A DNA stretch of 64,000 bases from Verrucomicrobiaceae bacterium (GCA_028293825.1 JAQGNY010000011.1:83952-147951), one strand, 5' to 3'. Numbered from the stretch's first letter, positions 42,574-52,457 are shown. Made by a program: numbers and translations. Notes: generated from the sequence alone by a model not told the origin.

Positions 42574-43632
42574 GCGCGTTTTAACGGCACCTTCGGCAAC
42601 TTTAATCTGAATGTTGCGTTGAGTATTCCAGGCAGCGGCATCACTGCACTATTCGGCGAATCGGGTGGCGGCAAAACCAGCTTGCTGCGCTGTATCGCCG
42701 GACTGGAGCAATTAAATGGCGGCTATTTGCGCGTAAACGATGTCGTCTGGCAGGACCACAAAACATTTATTCCCACTCATCGGCGCGCGATTGGTTTTGT
42801 GTTTCAGGAAGCGAGCTTATTCGCGCACTTGAATGTGCGCCGCAATCTCGAATACGGCTATAAACGCACGCCGATCTCTGCACGGCGACTCGGCTTTGAC
42901 GAAGTCGTCGCTTGGCTCGGTGTGGAAAATTTTCTGCAGCAAATGCCGCACACACTATCGGGCGGACAGCGTCAGCGTGTTGCCATTGCACGCGCGTTAC
43001 TGAGCAGCCCACAGCTGTTATTAATGGACGAACCACTCGCCAATTTGGATTTAAACAGTCGCGCGGAAATTCTGCCGTATCTCGAACAACTGCACGATCG
43101 ACTCGACATCCCCGTTATTTACGTCAGCCATACGCCGGCCGAAGTGGCACAACTGGCCGATCATTTAGTGTTGCTCGAACGCGGACATATCACTGCCAGC
43201 GGGCCCATTAATGAAATGCTGACGCGCCCAGATTTAACACCGGCGCAACAGGATGAGGCGAGCGCCGTTATGGAAGGCCGCGTAATCGAGCACGATCTTA
43301 TATTTCATTTAACGCAGATTGCAGTACCGGGTGGCACCGTTGCAGTCGCATTTCGCGAACTACCTATCGACCATGCGGTGCGCGTGCGGATTCTCGCGCG
43401 CGACGTAAGCATTGCACTCACTCCGCCGCAAAATACCAGCATCACCAATGTGCTGCCGGCACGTGTTATCGATATCACGGAAGCGCCGAACAGTGCTCAA
43501 GCACTGGTACGACTCGATCTTGGTGGCACAATTATTCTATCGCGGATTACGCGCCGCTCAGTCGTACTGTTAGATATAAAAACCGGATCGCCTGTTTACG
43601 CACAGGTGAAAAGCGTTGCGTTAATATGCTGA
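42559..43632 (+). CDS. modC: Molybdate ABC transporter ATP-binding protein
   Basis: 357 residues: Walker A GESGGGKTSLLR, Q-loop FVFQEASLFAHLNVRRNLEYG, signature LSGGQRQRVAIARALL, Walker B LLLMDEPLANLD, H-loop YVSHTPAEV, and a C-terminal Mop/TOBE domain (about 285-357; NVLPARVIDITEAPNSAQALVRLDLGG). Energises ModB. Translation likely depends on reinitiation from the repeat ladder just upstream, because the start lies in the last repeat unit and lacks a Shine-Dalgarno sequence. Confidence 0.95.
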   Translation: MKTIEARFNGTFGNFNLNVALSIPGSGITALFGESGGGKTSLLRCIAGLEQLNGGYLRVNDVVWQDHKTFIPTHRRAIGFVFQEASLFAHLNVRRNLEYGYKRTPISARRLGFDEVVAWLGVENFLQQMPHTLSGGQRQRVAIARALLSSPQLLLMDEPLANLDLNSRAEILPYLEQLHDRLDIPVIYVSHTPAEVAQLADHLVLLERGHITASGPINEMLTRPDLTPAQQDEASAVMEGRVIEHDLIFHLTQIAVPGGTVAVAFRELPIDHAVRVRILARDVSIALTPPQNTSITNVLPARVIDITEAPNSAQALVRLDLGGTIILSRITRRSVVLLDIKTGSPVYAQVKSVALIC

Positions 43633-43660
43633 AAATTTCGAAAAATTTTCAGCATATTAA
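43621..43660. terminator. 18-bp perfect palindrome across the modC stop codon
   Basis: TTAATATGCTGAAAATTT and its exact complement are separated by the tetranucleotide CGAA. It covers the modC TGA (43630-43632) and lies between convergent genes (modC and the FAD protein). The stem is AT-rich with no T run, so it could be a bidirectional terminator, an mRNA-stabilising stem or a binding site. Confidence 0.6.
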
Positions 43661-43738
43661 AACGATGTGGACTTAGGACGGCGTTCGCTCTATGTAACAG
43701 CGAATGAGAGCGAACGTTAAAGCCGCGTTTGTGACGGC

Positions 43739-45424
43739 TTAAATTTTTGACGCCGCATTGCGACCGGCACGACGACCGGCAAATACGCAATCCGCTATCG
43801 ACGTGCCGCTGACATAGAAACGCGAGCAAATGCCGATGGCATTGCGACCGGCGGCATATAAGTTCGCAATCGGAGTACCGTCGTCGCGTTTGACATGACC
43901 GGTTGTTTCATCAACCACCAACCCGCCCATTGGAATGGTGGGACAGGGATATTTTTTGCTGTCGATTGAAATATCGATCGCGTAAAACGGCCCTTCATTT
44001 AATGTATCGAGATATTCCGCCGGCTTGCCAAGCGGATCGACGCGCTGGGCCACGATCTCGTTATAGTCGGCAACGGTTTTTTCAAACTTAGCAGCGTCGA
44101 CGCCGAGTTTTTGCGCCAGCTCGTGCAGCGTTTTTCCTTTCTTGGTGTTGCTCGATAAATTAATTAATTGAAACAAGCCATATGACAACCACTCCGGCAG
44201 CCAACCGGGTTTGAACGTCGGTATCACCGCTTTCCAAGCTTCACCGTAAACTGGCTTGCCGAAAATCAACCACGCCTTTCTATCGGGCAACGCCGCAATA
44301 CGTTCGCCCATTCGGCCCAAATACACATCCTCCGAAACAAAGCGCTGCGCCTGACTGTTAATTACGATGCCTTTTACGAACGCCGTTGGAGGGCTGATCG
44401 AGCGCCATGCGGAAACGCGCTCCATTTCACCGATCGCACCGCCCGCCGTTTGCCCAAGCCGAATACCGGCACCATCGCAACTGATCGTGCCCAACGCCAT
44501 CGCGCCCGCATAATTTGGCGCGTAGTGCTGCACCATCGGTCGATTCATCGCAAAGCTGCCAGTGGAAAGAACGACGCCTTTTTTGGCACGAATCAATATG
44601 CGCTCACCGGCCTCGCGTTCGATTGCATAAGTTTTTCGCGCTGCGCGCTGAATCACCGGCTCGAAATAATTAAGACCCGAATTAATAATTCGAATCAGCC
44701 GCGAATGTTGCTTTAACGCGTTGCTCTGCGCCGGAATACGCTGAACCTCAACACCGATTACGGCCTGTGTTTTATCGAGCACCAAGCGAATCGCCGGTGC
44801 GTGCGGCAACAGGCGCACGCCTTTATCGAGCGCCGCTTTTTTTAAAATGGCGAATAAAGTGCCGCCGGTATAACCTTTGCCCAATACGCGATGCCCGCGC
44901 GGTGCCGGTCGTGCTTGCTCGCGATAGCCGGCTACCAATTCATTGCCGGAAAAATACAAATAAAATTCTTCGGGCGGGTACGAGCGTTTGGTTTTATAAA
45001 CACTGCCTTGAAAACCAACGCCGTGACTCATCAACCATTCGAGATTCGCGTTGCTCTGCTCGCAAAATTTGCGCAGCGTGTCATCGCTGACTACGCCTTC
45101 GGTTTCGAGCTTCAAATACTTATACATTTCTTCGGGCGTGTCGTTGTAACCGCCTTCGCGCTGAAATTGCGTGCCGCCACCACCGTAATAAACGCCACCG
45201 CTGATTGCCGTTGCACCGCCGCCATCGAAACGATCCACCGCGAGCACGTCGACACCCTGCTCTTTCGCTTCGAGCGCTGCGCACACGCCGGCGCCACCAA
45301 AACCGACCACGACCACATCGGCGCTATCGCTCCATGTCGCGCTATCGGGATTGTCTAATATCAGCGGCGCCTCAATGTGCGAATTCCAGGCAGCATCACC
45401 GGGCTTTACCGTCTCTTTATTCAC
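43739..45424 (-). CDS. FAD-dependent oxidoreductase of the 3-ketosteroid dehydrogenase/fumarate reductase group
   Basis: 561 residues. N-terminal FAD fold (DVVVVGFGGAGVCAALEAKEQGVDVLAVDRFDGGGATAISGG), then a catalytic domain and a C-terminal NLYAAGRNAIGICSRFYVSGTSIADCVFAGRRAG. The GG-YYGGGG and YxxxG patterns match KstD-like flavoproteins, which desaturate the A-ring of 3-ketosteroids or related cyclic ketones. No signal peptide. It is followed on the same strand by a Rieske oxygenase and an amidohydrolase, implying a ring-degradation pathway. The exact substrate is unknown. Confidence 0.85.
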   Translation of the reverse strand: MNKETVKPGDAAWNSHIEAPLILDNPDSATWSDSADVVVVGFGGAGVCAALEAKEQGVDVLAVDRFDGGGATAISGGVYYGGGGTQFQREGGYNDTPEEMYKYLKLETEGVVSDDTLRKFCEQSNANLEWLMSHGVGFQGSVYKTKRSYPPEEFYLYFSGNELVAGYREQARPAPRGHRVLGKGYTGGTLFAILKKAALDKGVRLLPHAPAIRLVLDKTQAVIGVEVQRIPAQSNALKQHSRLIRIINSGLNYFEPVIQRAARKTYAIEREAGERILIRAKKGVVLSTGSFAMNRPMVQHYAPNYAGAMALGTISCDGAGIRLGQTAGGAIGEMERVSAWRSISPPTAFVKGIVINSQAQRFVSEDVYLGRMGERIAALPDRKAWLIFGKPVYGEAWKAVIPTFKPGWLPEWLSYGLFQLINLSSNTKKGKTLHELAQKLGVDAAKFEKTVADYNEIVAQRVDPLGKPAEYLDTLNEGPFYAIDISIDSKKYPCPTIPMGGLVVDETTGHVKRDDGTPIANLYAAGRNAIGICSRFYVSGTSIADCVFAGRRAGRNAASKI

Positions 45425-45526
45425 GTGATGATTCCGAAATTATTGGAACGAACTCGCATCCTAATTGCGCAGAAGTCAAAATTTAAAATTTTCTCTCTTT
45501 TATTTTAATTGCTGCTGAGGCTTAAT

Positions 45527-46879
45527 TTATTTTTGATAAAGGTATTCATGTAGAACTTCATGGAAATGCGAAATCTGAACTTCCTGAACCGGATTGGTCC
45601 GCAGTCCTTTTAAACCGAGTGAATGCAAACCGCGTTGCACGCCTTCCATATTGCGTAAATCCTGCACCAGCAATTTCGGAATTTTATCGATGTGCTGTTT
45701 CCAATCTGCATAAAATTCGCGCTCCAGTTTCGGTACTTCATGCGGTGCCAAACGCAAAATCGACCACATATCGAAAATACACGATTCGGGATTACCCCCA
45801 TTCGGACGCGAGCGAAAAACCAGACAGCCATCGAAAGCAAAAACCAATACCAGATTCGGAAATACGTTCCAATCGACGCCGGCATCCATCGCCTGCTCCA
45901 TCGTCAGAATCGGCCATTGCACGCCTTCTTTCGCTGCCGCTTCCATCATAAAACCGATGGCGCCCATGGTTACTTCCATCGCCGTTTTACCGGCGGGAAT
46001 TTCAGAGAGCACGCGCTGTGCAGCATTCGCGCTGCGCACCGTGACTTGCCCTTTGCCTTCGGCATCGCCGACCCACTCTTTGAAAATATCGAGCACGCCA
46101 GCGATACCTTCGCGCAAATCTTCTGGCACCGGTTTACCGGTGCGGCGTGATGGCGCGCCCATCGGCCGTTCCAGCAAATAAATATGTTTGCCATGCTGCC
46201 CTTCGGCAAAGCTTTTATTCGCTTCATCGACCAGCGGCAAATACTGCGGATGAATCATCGCGACGTGATAGCTTTCCATAAAAGATTCAAGCGCGGTTTT
46301 CCAATTGGTGTTGATGATCATCGTTTTGTACCAGCCAAAACGCATTTCATCGAACTTCATCGGATCGAGCGCGCGTTTGACTGGCGCGATAAATTGCTCG
46401 AACGGTTCGGCGTCCGCCGCCATATTGATAAAAACGAAACCGCCCCAGGTGGCAACGTTCACTTCGCTCAAATGCAAATCGGCATCGGCCATATCGGCAC
46501 AACCGGCCCAATCGTCGCGATCTTGCACGCGCAGCAAATCACCGCTTAAATCCCATTGCCAGCCGTGAAAGCCGCAATGCAATTTCGTCACCGAACCGCA
46601 GCCCGATGTCAATTGCCGACCGCGGTGCAAACACACATTGTGAAATGCTTTGATGGTGCCGGCTTGCGAGCGCATTACGATAATCGATTGATCGAGAATA
46701 TCGTACGTAACGTAGTTGCCGACCTGCAGAATTTCTTCTTCGCGACATGCTACTTGCCACGCGCGTGGCCACAGATTTTGTTTTTCGAGCGCAGCGACAT
46801 CCGCCGAAATATTGTCTTCCTGCGGCACGAAATCCGCGCGCACGGTGCGGATCAAATCAGGTTTGCGCATCTCATTCAT
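45527..46879 (-). CDS. Rieske non-haem iron oxygenase, alpha subunit
   Basis: 450 residues. The Rieske centre is CLHRGRQLTSGCGSVTKLHCGFHGW (CxH-x17-CxxH); the catalytic iron site has ESYHVAMIHP (H-x4-H) and a downstream Asp near MDAGVDWNVFPN. It catalyses O2-dependent hydroxylation or dealkylation with an external reductase and ferredoxin, which are not encoded here. Between a KstD-like flavoprotein and an amidohydrolase, it resembles ring-hydroxylating systems for alicyclic/aromatic substrates. The substrate cannot be named. Confidence 0.92.
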   Translation of the reverse strand: MNEMRKPDLIRTVRADFVPQEDNISADVAALEKQNLWPRAWQVACREEEILQVGNYVTYDILDQSIIVMRSQAGTIKAFHNVCLHRGRQLTSGCGSVTKLHCGFHGWQWDLSGDLLRVQDRDDWAGCADMADADLHLSEVNVATWGGFVFINMAADAEPFEQFIAPVKRALDPMKFDEMRFGWYKTMIINTNWKTALESFMESYHVAMIHPQYLPLVDEANKSFAEGQHGKHIYLLERPMGAPSRRTGKPVPEDLREGIAGVLDIFKEWVGDAEGKGQVTVRSANAAQRVLSEIPAGKTAMEVTMGAIGFMMEAAAKEGVQWPILTMEQAMDAGVDWNVFPNLVLVFAFDGCLVFRSRPNGGNPESCIFDMWSILRLAPHEVPKLEREFYADWKQHIDKIPKLLVQDLRNMEGVQRGLHSLGLKGLRTNPVQEVQISHFHEVLHEYLYQK

Positions 46880-46974
46880 AGCAACCCTCGCTTATTTTTA
46901 TTTGGCTAGACTTTATTTTGCCGAATTTTTCTGTCTGAATTTTTTTGGCCTCCTGTTCAAGAAGGCCGAGTCGC

Positions 46975-48159
46975 TCAGCGCATTTCGAGCAGGTTTTTCA
47001 AATTGCTGCTCATTACCATTTGCTGTTCGTGCGGCGTCAGATCGCCGATATCTTTAAAGAAATCGAGTGGCTGCGCGAGCCCTTCCGGATGCGGCCAATC
47101 GCTGCCGAATAACACGTGCTCCAAGCCGACCAGTTCGATAACTTTCTTCACCGGATCTTCATAGAACGGTGCAATGTAAATGTGTCGGCGGAAGGTGTCG
47201 ACCGGATTTTCTTTAAATTCTTTCGGCATTTTATGAAATGCCGATTCGAGCCGCTTCAACAACGGCTCCAGCCATGCCGAGCCATTTTCCAACGATGCCA
47301 CGCGTACGCCCGGATGCCGATCGAACACACCATGACAAACCAATGCCGCCAGCGAATCCTGAATTGGCCGACCGAGCACGACATCGAGCACTTCTTTAAA
47401 AGCGTCTTTTTCGAACGGACGCGTTTCACCGGCGCCGCCTGCCGTCCACCACTGATATATACGGTCGTAACCGGTATCCGATGTATGCAATGCCACCAGC
47501 ACTTTGGCCTCGGCAATACGCGCCCAAAATGGATCGAATTCTTTAAAGCCGAATGAGCGCCCACCGCGCAGTCCCGGCACCGGTGCCGGGCGAATCAAGA
47601 TCACGCGCGCGCCGGCTTTAATGACGAAATCCAGCTCCTGCAACGCCAGATCGAGATTCGCTAAATTTACCGCTGCAACCGGGAATTGTCGGCCATTGGT
47701 AAAACCGTATTCGTCTTGCACCCAACGATTCAGCGAGTGAAACAACCCGGCAATCGCATCGGGCTTATCGCCGAGGCGCTCTTCGATAATCGACGCCAGC
47801 GTCGGCAATAAAATGCTGGCGTGGATACCCTGCGAGTCCAGCATTTTCAAATGCGCAGGACCGTTGTGAAACGCCGCGTCACTAGGCACCGGTTTGCCAC
47901 CGATTTCGCGCAGCGATAAGCCTTCCGGGTTTTCGCCGCGATACCATTTTTCGTGCGAGCCAGGCGCCGCAACTACTTCAAAGGCTGGATTTGGAATGTA
48001 TTCCGACAGCATGCCCGCGACAGCCAGCTTAGTGCGACCGTTGATGGTGACGTACTGAAACTCCTTGCTGAACTGCTTGGGCAGGTAGCGCAAAAAAGCA
48101 TCGGGCGTTTCGTAATAGTGTTGATCGGCGTCATAGATGGGATAAGCGGGAGTCGACAT
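46975..48159 (-). CDS. Amidohydrolase-2 family (ACMSD-like) hydrolase/decarboxylase
   Basis: 394 residues, TIM-barrel metal enzyme: start YDADQHYYETPDAFLRYLP (metal ligands), LLPTLASI, ALHTSDTGYD and the late LFGSDWPHPEG with the conserved Asp. Family members are decarboxylases or hydrolases acting on cyclic or ring-cleavage intermediates. In this cluster it may act after the oxygenase. The TetR gene follows on the same strand after 155 bp. Confidence 0.85.
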   Translation of the reverse strand: MSTPAYPIYDADQHYYETPDAFLRYLPKQFSKEFQYVTINGRTKLAVAGMLSEYIPNPAFEVVAAPGSHEKWYRGENPEGLSLREIGGKPVPSDAAFHNGPAHLKMLDSQGIHASILLPTLASIIEERLGDKPDAIAGLFHSLNRWVQDEYGFTNGRQFPVAAVNLANLDLALQELDFVIKAGARVILIRPAPVPGLRGGRSFGFKEFDPFWARIAEAKVLVALHTSDTGYDRIYQWWTAGGAGETRPFEKDAFKEVLDVVLGRPIQDSLAALVCHGVFDRHPGVRVASLENGSAWLEPLLKRLESAFHKMPKEFKENPVDTFRRHIYIAPFYEDPVKKVIELVGLEHVLFGSDWPHPEGLAQPLDFFKDIGDLTPHEQQMVMSSNLKNLLEMR

Positions 48160-48313
48160 AGGACCTCCAAATTCAGATTAATGCGGCGCGATGGCACGGC
48201 GCCCGCGACGATTCAAGTTGGAGCGAATGCTACACGATAACTGTTAAAGTGTCAGCTTTTATCGCCATTAGCCTGTCCCAAATACGCGCAGTAAAAGGAT
48301 TAATTAACGGTAA

Positions 48314-48958
48314 TTAAATGCTGCCGAGCGCGGCCGCGCCGCCAATGGTGAAACTCATTACCCTTGCGATCAACGTGTCGTGATCGCTCGAACTGCACAG
48401 CCCCTCCGATAGCTGTTCCAACTCGTAAACTTCAAACGCCATGTGCCCGATCATCCAGTGAATGAAATACATCAACCAGCTGGCGCGTTCGCGTGCATAA
48501 CCGCCGCGCACCAACTCCGCGACGTAAAACTCGAACACCGGTTTGTAGGCATCGCGCAGCGGTTTTAGTAATTCCGGGCGATCGCTGAGACTGTCGGAGT
48601 GAATCATCAATTTCAGGTAATAGCGCCAGCCAATTTGCTCTGTCGGCAAACGCGCCAGCGGTGTAATAAAGGCACACACGATAATTTCCGCGCTGAGCGG
48701 TTCGTTATTATTCGCCAGCAGCGCCTCTTGCAACGCGCGATAAGTCGCCTGCGTTACCGGTTCGGCGCGACGCGCGATAACCTGTCGAAATAATTCGTCT
48801 TTCGAGCCGAAGTGATAGCGTGTCAAACTCAGCTCTGTCCTCGATGCCGCCGCCACTTCGCGAATCGACACGCCGTAGTAACCGCGCCGCGCGAATAATT
48901 GCTCTGCTGCGTCGAGAATGCGCGCCGCTGTCGAACCGGGAATTAAAACGGATTCCAT
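48314..48958 (-). CDS. TetR-family regulator of the catabolic cluster
   Basis: 214 residues with an N-terminal HTH (AEQLFARRGYYGVSIREVAAASRTELSLTRYHFGSKDELFRQVI) and a longer C-terminal domain of the TetR_C_ type used by fatty-acid/aromatic-degradation regulators. Divergent from the SDR at 49162. A 31-bp direct repeat in the divergent region is a candidate operator. Confidence 0.9.
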   Translation of the reverse strand: MESVLIPGSTAARILDAAEQLFARRGYYGVSIREVAAASRTELSLTRYHFGSKDELFRQVIARRAEPVTQATYRALQEALLANNNEPLSAEIIVCAFITPLARLPTEQIGWRYYLKLMIHSDSLSDRPELLKPLRDAYKPVFEFYVAELVRGGYARERASWLMYFIHWMIGHMAFEVYELEQLSEGLCSSSDHDTLIARVMSFTIGGAAALGSI

Positions 48959-49084
48959 GATTTAAGCTCGTAGAGTTAAGCGTGCAATATAGCGCATCGA
49001 TAAAATGGCTTACCTGGTTCGAACATTTAATTGCTGGCGCAGTCTGTTATTTAACGCAGGCGCACGCACTGATCCAATAGATTC

Positions 49085-49146
49085 CTTATCCAGTCGACCG
49101 TTTATTTAATCATCACTTATCCAATCAACTATTTATCTAAAAACAC
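49085..49146. repeat. Two 31-bp imperfect direct repeats upstream of an SDR gene
   Basis: Both start CTTATCCA(G/A)TC(G/A)AC and share TTTAT(T/C)TAA. They lie between the divergent TetR and SDR genes. Could be an operator pair or a tandem duplication. Confidence 0.45.
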
Positions 49147-49161
49147 AGAGGAGAAAATAAT

Positions 49162-49950
49162 ATGAAAAAACTCGAAGGAAAAACGGCTGTAATCACCGGT
49201 GCCGGCGACGGCATCGGTCGCGCTGTAGCACGGCGCTTTGCCGATGAAGGCGCAAACATCGTTATCGCCGAATTAAACGCGGAACGCGGCACCGCGCTGA
49301 CCGACGAATTAAATAATGCCTACGGCTTGAAGGCATTGTTCGTGCAAACCGACGTCTGCGAAAAAGCACAGGTGCAGGCGATGGTAAAGATCGGCGCCGA
49401 CCATTTCGGCAGCGTCGATATTCTGGTCAACAATGCATGGGGCGGCGGCAGCTTTCGCCGTGCGGAAAATAAAACCGACGAAGAAATACAATTCGGTTTA
49501 GATATGAATTTGTGGGCTGGATTCTGGTCGATGAAAGCGGCGTTTCCTTACATGAAAAATAACAATTGGGGACGCGTTATCAATATGTGCTCCATCAATG
49601 GCGTCAACGCATACACCGGCACGCTCGAATACAACGTCAGCAAAGAAGCGTTACGCGCACTAACGCGCAGTCTTGCCCGCGAATGGGCGCCGTATCAAAT
49701 TTGCGCGAATGTGATTTGTCCGTCCGCGCTAACCACCGCGCTGCTGCAACTGTTGGAAAAAAGCCCGAAGCTCGCTGCCTCGGCACCGATGCCACCGATG
49801 GGGCGAATCGGCGATGTCGATAAAGATATCGCGGGCGTTGCGCTATTTCTTGCCAGTGAGGATGCAGCCTACGTCACCGGCAATACCTTGTTTGTGGATG
49901 GCGGCACACATATTAACGGCGGGGGTTGGTCGGTCGATTTACCCGAATAA
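49162..49950 (+). CDS. Short-chain dehydrogenase/reductase
   Basis: 262 residues: TGAGDGIGRA, VNNAWGGGSF, catalytic Ser in NMCSINGVN, YNVSK, and YVTGNTLFVDGG. GAGGAG-type SD before the ATG. It is the only plus-strand gene between the TetR gene and the ligase cluster, so it is probably induced with them by relief of TetR repression. Likely oxidises a cyclic alcohol intermediate. Confidence 0.9.
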   Translation: MKKLEGKTAVITGAGDGIGRAVARRFADEGANIVIAELNAERGTALTDELNNAYGLKALFVQTDVCEKAQVQAMVKIGADHFGSVDILVNNAWGGGSFRRAENKTDEEIQFGLDMNLWAGFWSMKAAFPYMKNNNWGRVINMCSINGVNAYTGTLEYNVSKEALRALTRSLAREWAPYQICANVICPSALTTALLQLLEKSPKLAASAPMPPMGRIGDVDKDIAGVALFLASEDAAYVTGNTLFVDGGTHINGGGWSVDLPE

Positions 49951-50034
49951 TCTGTGTTGAATTGAATTTTATATTTCCAACGCAAGAAAAAAACTCAACC
50001 GCAGCGCATCAATAAATTGTCGATACGTGAACTT

Positions 50035-51519
50035 TTATGACGGCTCTGCGCTGCGAAATAAATCCTTCACCGCCTGCAAGCTGACTTTAAGCGACGGCGT
50101 GCGTGGCAGCTTCTCTACAATACGAATTGCTGCAGGAATGTGATGCGCGGGCAAACGTTCGCGCACAAAATTTTTCAGCTCATCTTCGCTGGGCGCGGTA
50201 AATCCGCTGCGCAATTCGATCGCCGCCACCGGCACCTGTCCCAGGCGCGCATCGTCGATACCGACCACAGCTGCATCGAGAACGGCCGGATGCTGCTGCA
50301 ATATTTTCACTACTGTTTCCGGCAGAATTTTAAATCCGCCGCGATTGATTGCACCGTCGCCACGGCCATGTAAATAGACAAAACCTTCGGCGTCGATCGA
50401 CGCAACATCGGTCGTGCGCACCCAATCCTTGTTGACCAGCGGCACCAGCGCTTCCAAATAACCCTGTTCACCAGACGCAACCTCGTTGTTTGTGGTCGGA
50501 TCGATCACACGCAATTGCACATTCGGAAACGGCTTGCCGATGCTGCCCGGCTTTTTTGTGCCGAATTGTTTATACAAATCGGGCGTCCACGCAATGATGG
50601 TGCCGGCGAATTCGGTGGCGCCGTAACCCCAGATTACCGGCAGGCCATATATTTCTTCGAATTGTTTTTGCGTCGCCTGCTCAAGCGGCGCCGAACCACC
50701 GAAAATAAATTGCAGCGAAGCCAGATCGGCGCGCGGCACTTTCGCTTCGAGCAACATGCGAATCACTGTTGGCTGCACACCGACCTTGGTGATTTGATGG
50801 CGCTTAACCGCACCGACCCAATCGTCGACGGTAAATTTTTCCAACAACACCATGCGCTTGCCGACGAATCCCGCACCTAACACCTGACATATGCCGCCGA
50901 TGCCACCGAATGGCCAGAACACCAAGTCGGGCGGCTCGCTCGCGCTGGCTTCAACTTGCGCGCTGGCGCTCGACGCCGCACGCTCAAGAATCGGCATACG
51001 AATATGAATGCGCTTCGGTGCACCGGTGGTGCCACTGGTGAGCACGCCGATACCGGGCTCCTCGGGTTTTTTTGCAAATGGCCCTGCTCCCACTTGCGCA
51101 AGTTGTGCGACTAACGTCACGCGCTCGTGCTGCGCACTGATCGCAATACCGAGCGATCCGGCTTTTTGCGCAGCGGCAATTACAGTCGGCGTCCAATCGT
51201 CGCGATCGGCAATTACCGCAGCAAAACGCAATTCCTCGACATCATTCGCCATTGCTTCCGGCGATTGAAACGCATAGATCATGGAGAACGAACGCTGCGC
51301 TGCGACAAATCCGAGAATAGCTGCCGCATGCGGCAACCGGTTGCGCACGATAATGCCAACCGCAGCATCGTTCGGAATATTGGCTTCATCCAGCAGCTGA
51401 ATAATACGATCCGCGATAGCGGCTATCGTGCCGCGTGAGTACCACCGCTGCTGAAACTCAATAACATTTTCATCAGGACTGGCGTAAAGACGTTCGCGAA
51501 TCGTGCTGCTGAAATCCAT
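50035..51519 (-). CDS. AMP-dependent acyl-CoA synthetase (ligase 1 of the cluster)
   Basis: 494 residues of the adenylate-forming family: GVLTSGTTGAPKRIHI (P-loop), WGYGATEFAG, VRTTDVASID, GRGDGAINRGGFKI, and a C-terminal RIVEKLPRTPSLKVS with the catalytic Lys region. It activates a carboxylic acid as its CoA thioester. First gene upstream of MaoC, enoyl-CoA hydratase and other catabolic genes on the same strand. Confidence 0.9.
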   Translation of the reverse strand: MDFSSTIRERLYASPDENVIEFQQRWYSRGTIAAIADRIIQLLDEANIPNDAAVGIIVRNRLPHAAAILGFVAAQRSFSMIYAFQSPEAMANDVEELRFAAVIADRDDWTPTVIAAAQKAGSLGIAISAQHERVTLVAQLAQVGAGPFAKKPEEPGIGVLTSGTTGAPKRIHIRMPILERAASSASAQVEASASEPPDLVFWPFGGIGGICQVLGAGFVGKRMVLLEKFTVDDWVGAVKRHQITKVGVQPTVIRMLLEAKVPRADLASLQFIFGGSAPLEQATQKQFEEIYGLPVIWGYGATEFAGTIIAWTPDLYKQFGTKKPGSIGKPFPNVQLRVIDPTTNNEVASGEQGYLEALVPLVNKDWVRTTDVASIDAEGFVYLHGRGDGAINRGGFKILPETVVKILQQHPAVLDAAVVGIDDARLGQVPVAAIELRSGFTAPSEDELKNFVRERLPAHHIPAAIRIVEKLPRTPSLKVSLQAVKDLFRSAEPS

Positions 51520-51599
51520 GGGAGCCTCGTGCTGCTAATCTATAGTGAATGAGTTTAAAAAATAATTATTGTTTGCTGTGTTGACGTTGCTGAAGCCGC

Positions 51600-52457
51600 T
51601 TAATTAAGCGCCGCACGGCCGTTATTAATCGCAATGACATTTCGCTCAACAACCGTTATTACAAAACTAATTTCATTTGCGTCGCGCCACAAATCCACCC
51701 GCAAAGTCTCGCCGGGAAATACCGGTGCGGTAAACCGCGCGGATATCTGCGCGATCCGCGCGGCATCGTATTCGCACAGCGTTTTTATCAGCGCGTAACC
51801 GGCAATGCCGAAAGTAGCAAGGCCTTGCAAAATCGGTCGCTCGAAACCGGCTTGTTGCGCGATCTCAGGATCGGCATGCAATGGATTCATATCGCCATTA
51901 AGCCGATATAACAAAGCCATTTGCGGCAGCGTTTTTATTTCACACACATAATCTGGGGCGCGCTGCGCAATTAAATGCGGCGCCGGCGCACTGCGTTGCG
52001 GACCGCCGATGCCGCCATCGCCGCGACAAAAAACAGTTTGTGTTGAGGTGCAAATTAACGCATCGGTATTCGCATCGACGATGGTGCGCTCGTAATAAAC
52101 CAACGCACCTTTACCCTCGCCTTTATCGATAATATCGACAATGCGCGAACGGCCGATCACACTCGCCGCCGTCGGTAACGGCTGGTGCAAAATTAAACCT
52201 TGCTCAGCGTGCACGATTTTTTTCCAATCGATGCCGGTATCCAGATCGCGCGCCCAAAAACCCGGGTGCGCCAATACCACGCCAAACGTTGGCAATGCTT
52301 GCAGATTTTTTTCGTAAACAAATTTGAGCTGCGCCGCATCGGTTGGATCGGCACCGATGCCGAGACTCAATGCATAACGCATCACATCGTGAGCGCTATA
52401 GGTTTGGCGCGAATCTGGAATCTTCAAATTTAAAAGCTGGTCGTAGTTCGCTGCCAT
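51600..52457 (-). CDS. MaoC-like (R)-enoyl-CoA hydratase/dehydratase (double hot-dog)
   Basis: About 285 residues: an N-terminal hot-dog (RQTYSAHDVMRYALSLGIG) and a C-terminal MaoC hydratase fold (LNGDMNPLHADPEIAQQAGFERPILQGLATFGIAG, the R-specific hydratase motif with Asp and His). The ORF track extends to 52625, but the upstream part has no family features; ATG 52457 is chosen. It hydrates trans-2-enoyl-CoA in a beta-oxidation-like pathway. Confidence 0.9.
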   Translation of the reverse strand: MAANYDQLLNLKIPDSRQTYSAHDVMRYALSLGIGADPTDAAQLKFVYEKNLQALPTFGVVLAHPGFWARDLDTGIDWKKIVHAEQGLILHQPLPTAASVIGRSRIVDIIDKGEGKGALVYYERTIVDANTDALICTSTQTVFCRGDGGIGGPQRSAPAPHLIAQRAPDYVCEIKTLPQMALLYRLNGDMNPLHADPEIAQQAGFERPILQGLATFGIAGYALIKTLCEYDAARIAQISARFTAPVFPGETLRVDLWRDANEISFVITVVERNVIAINNGRAALN

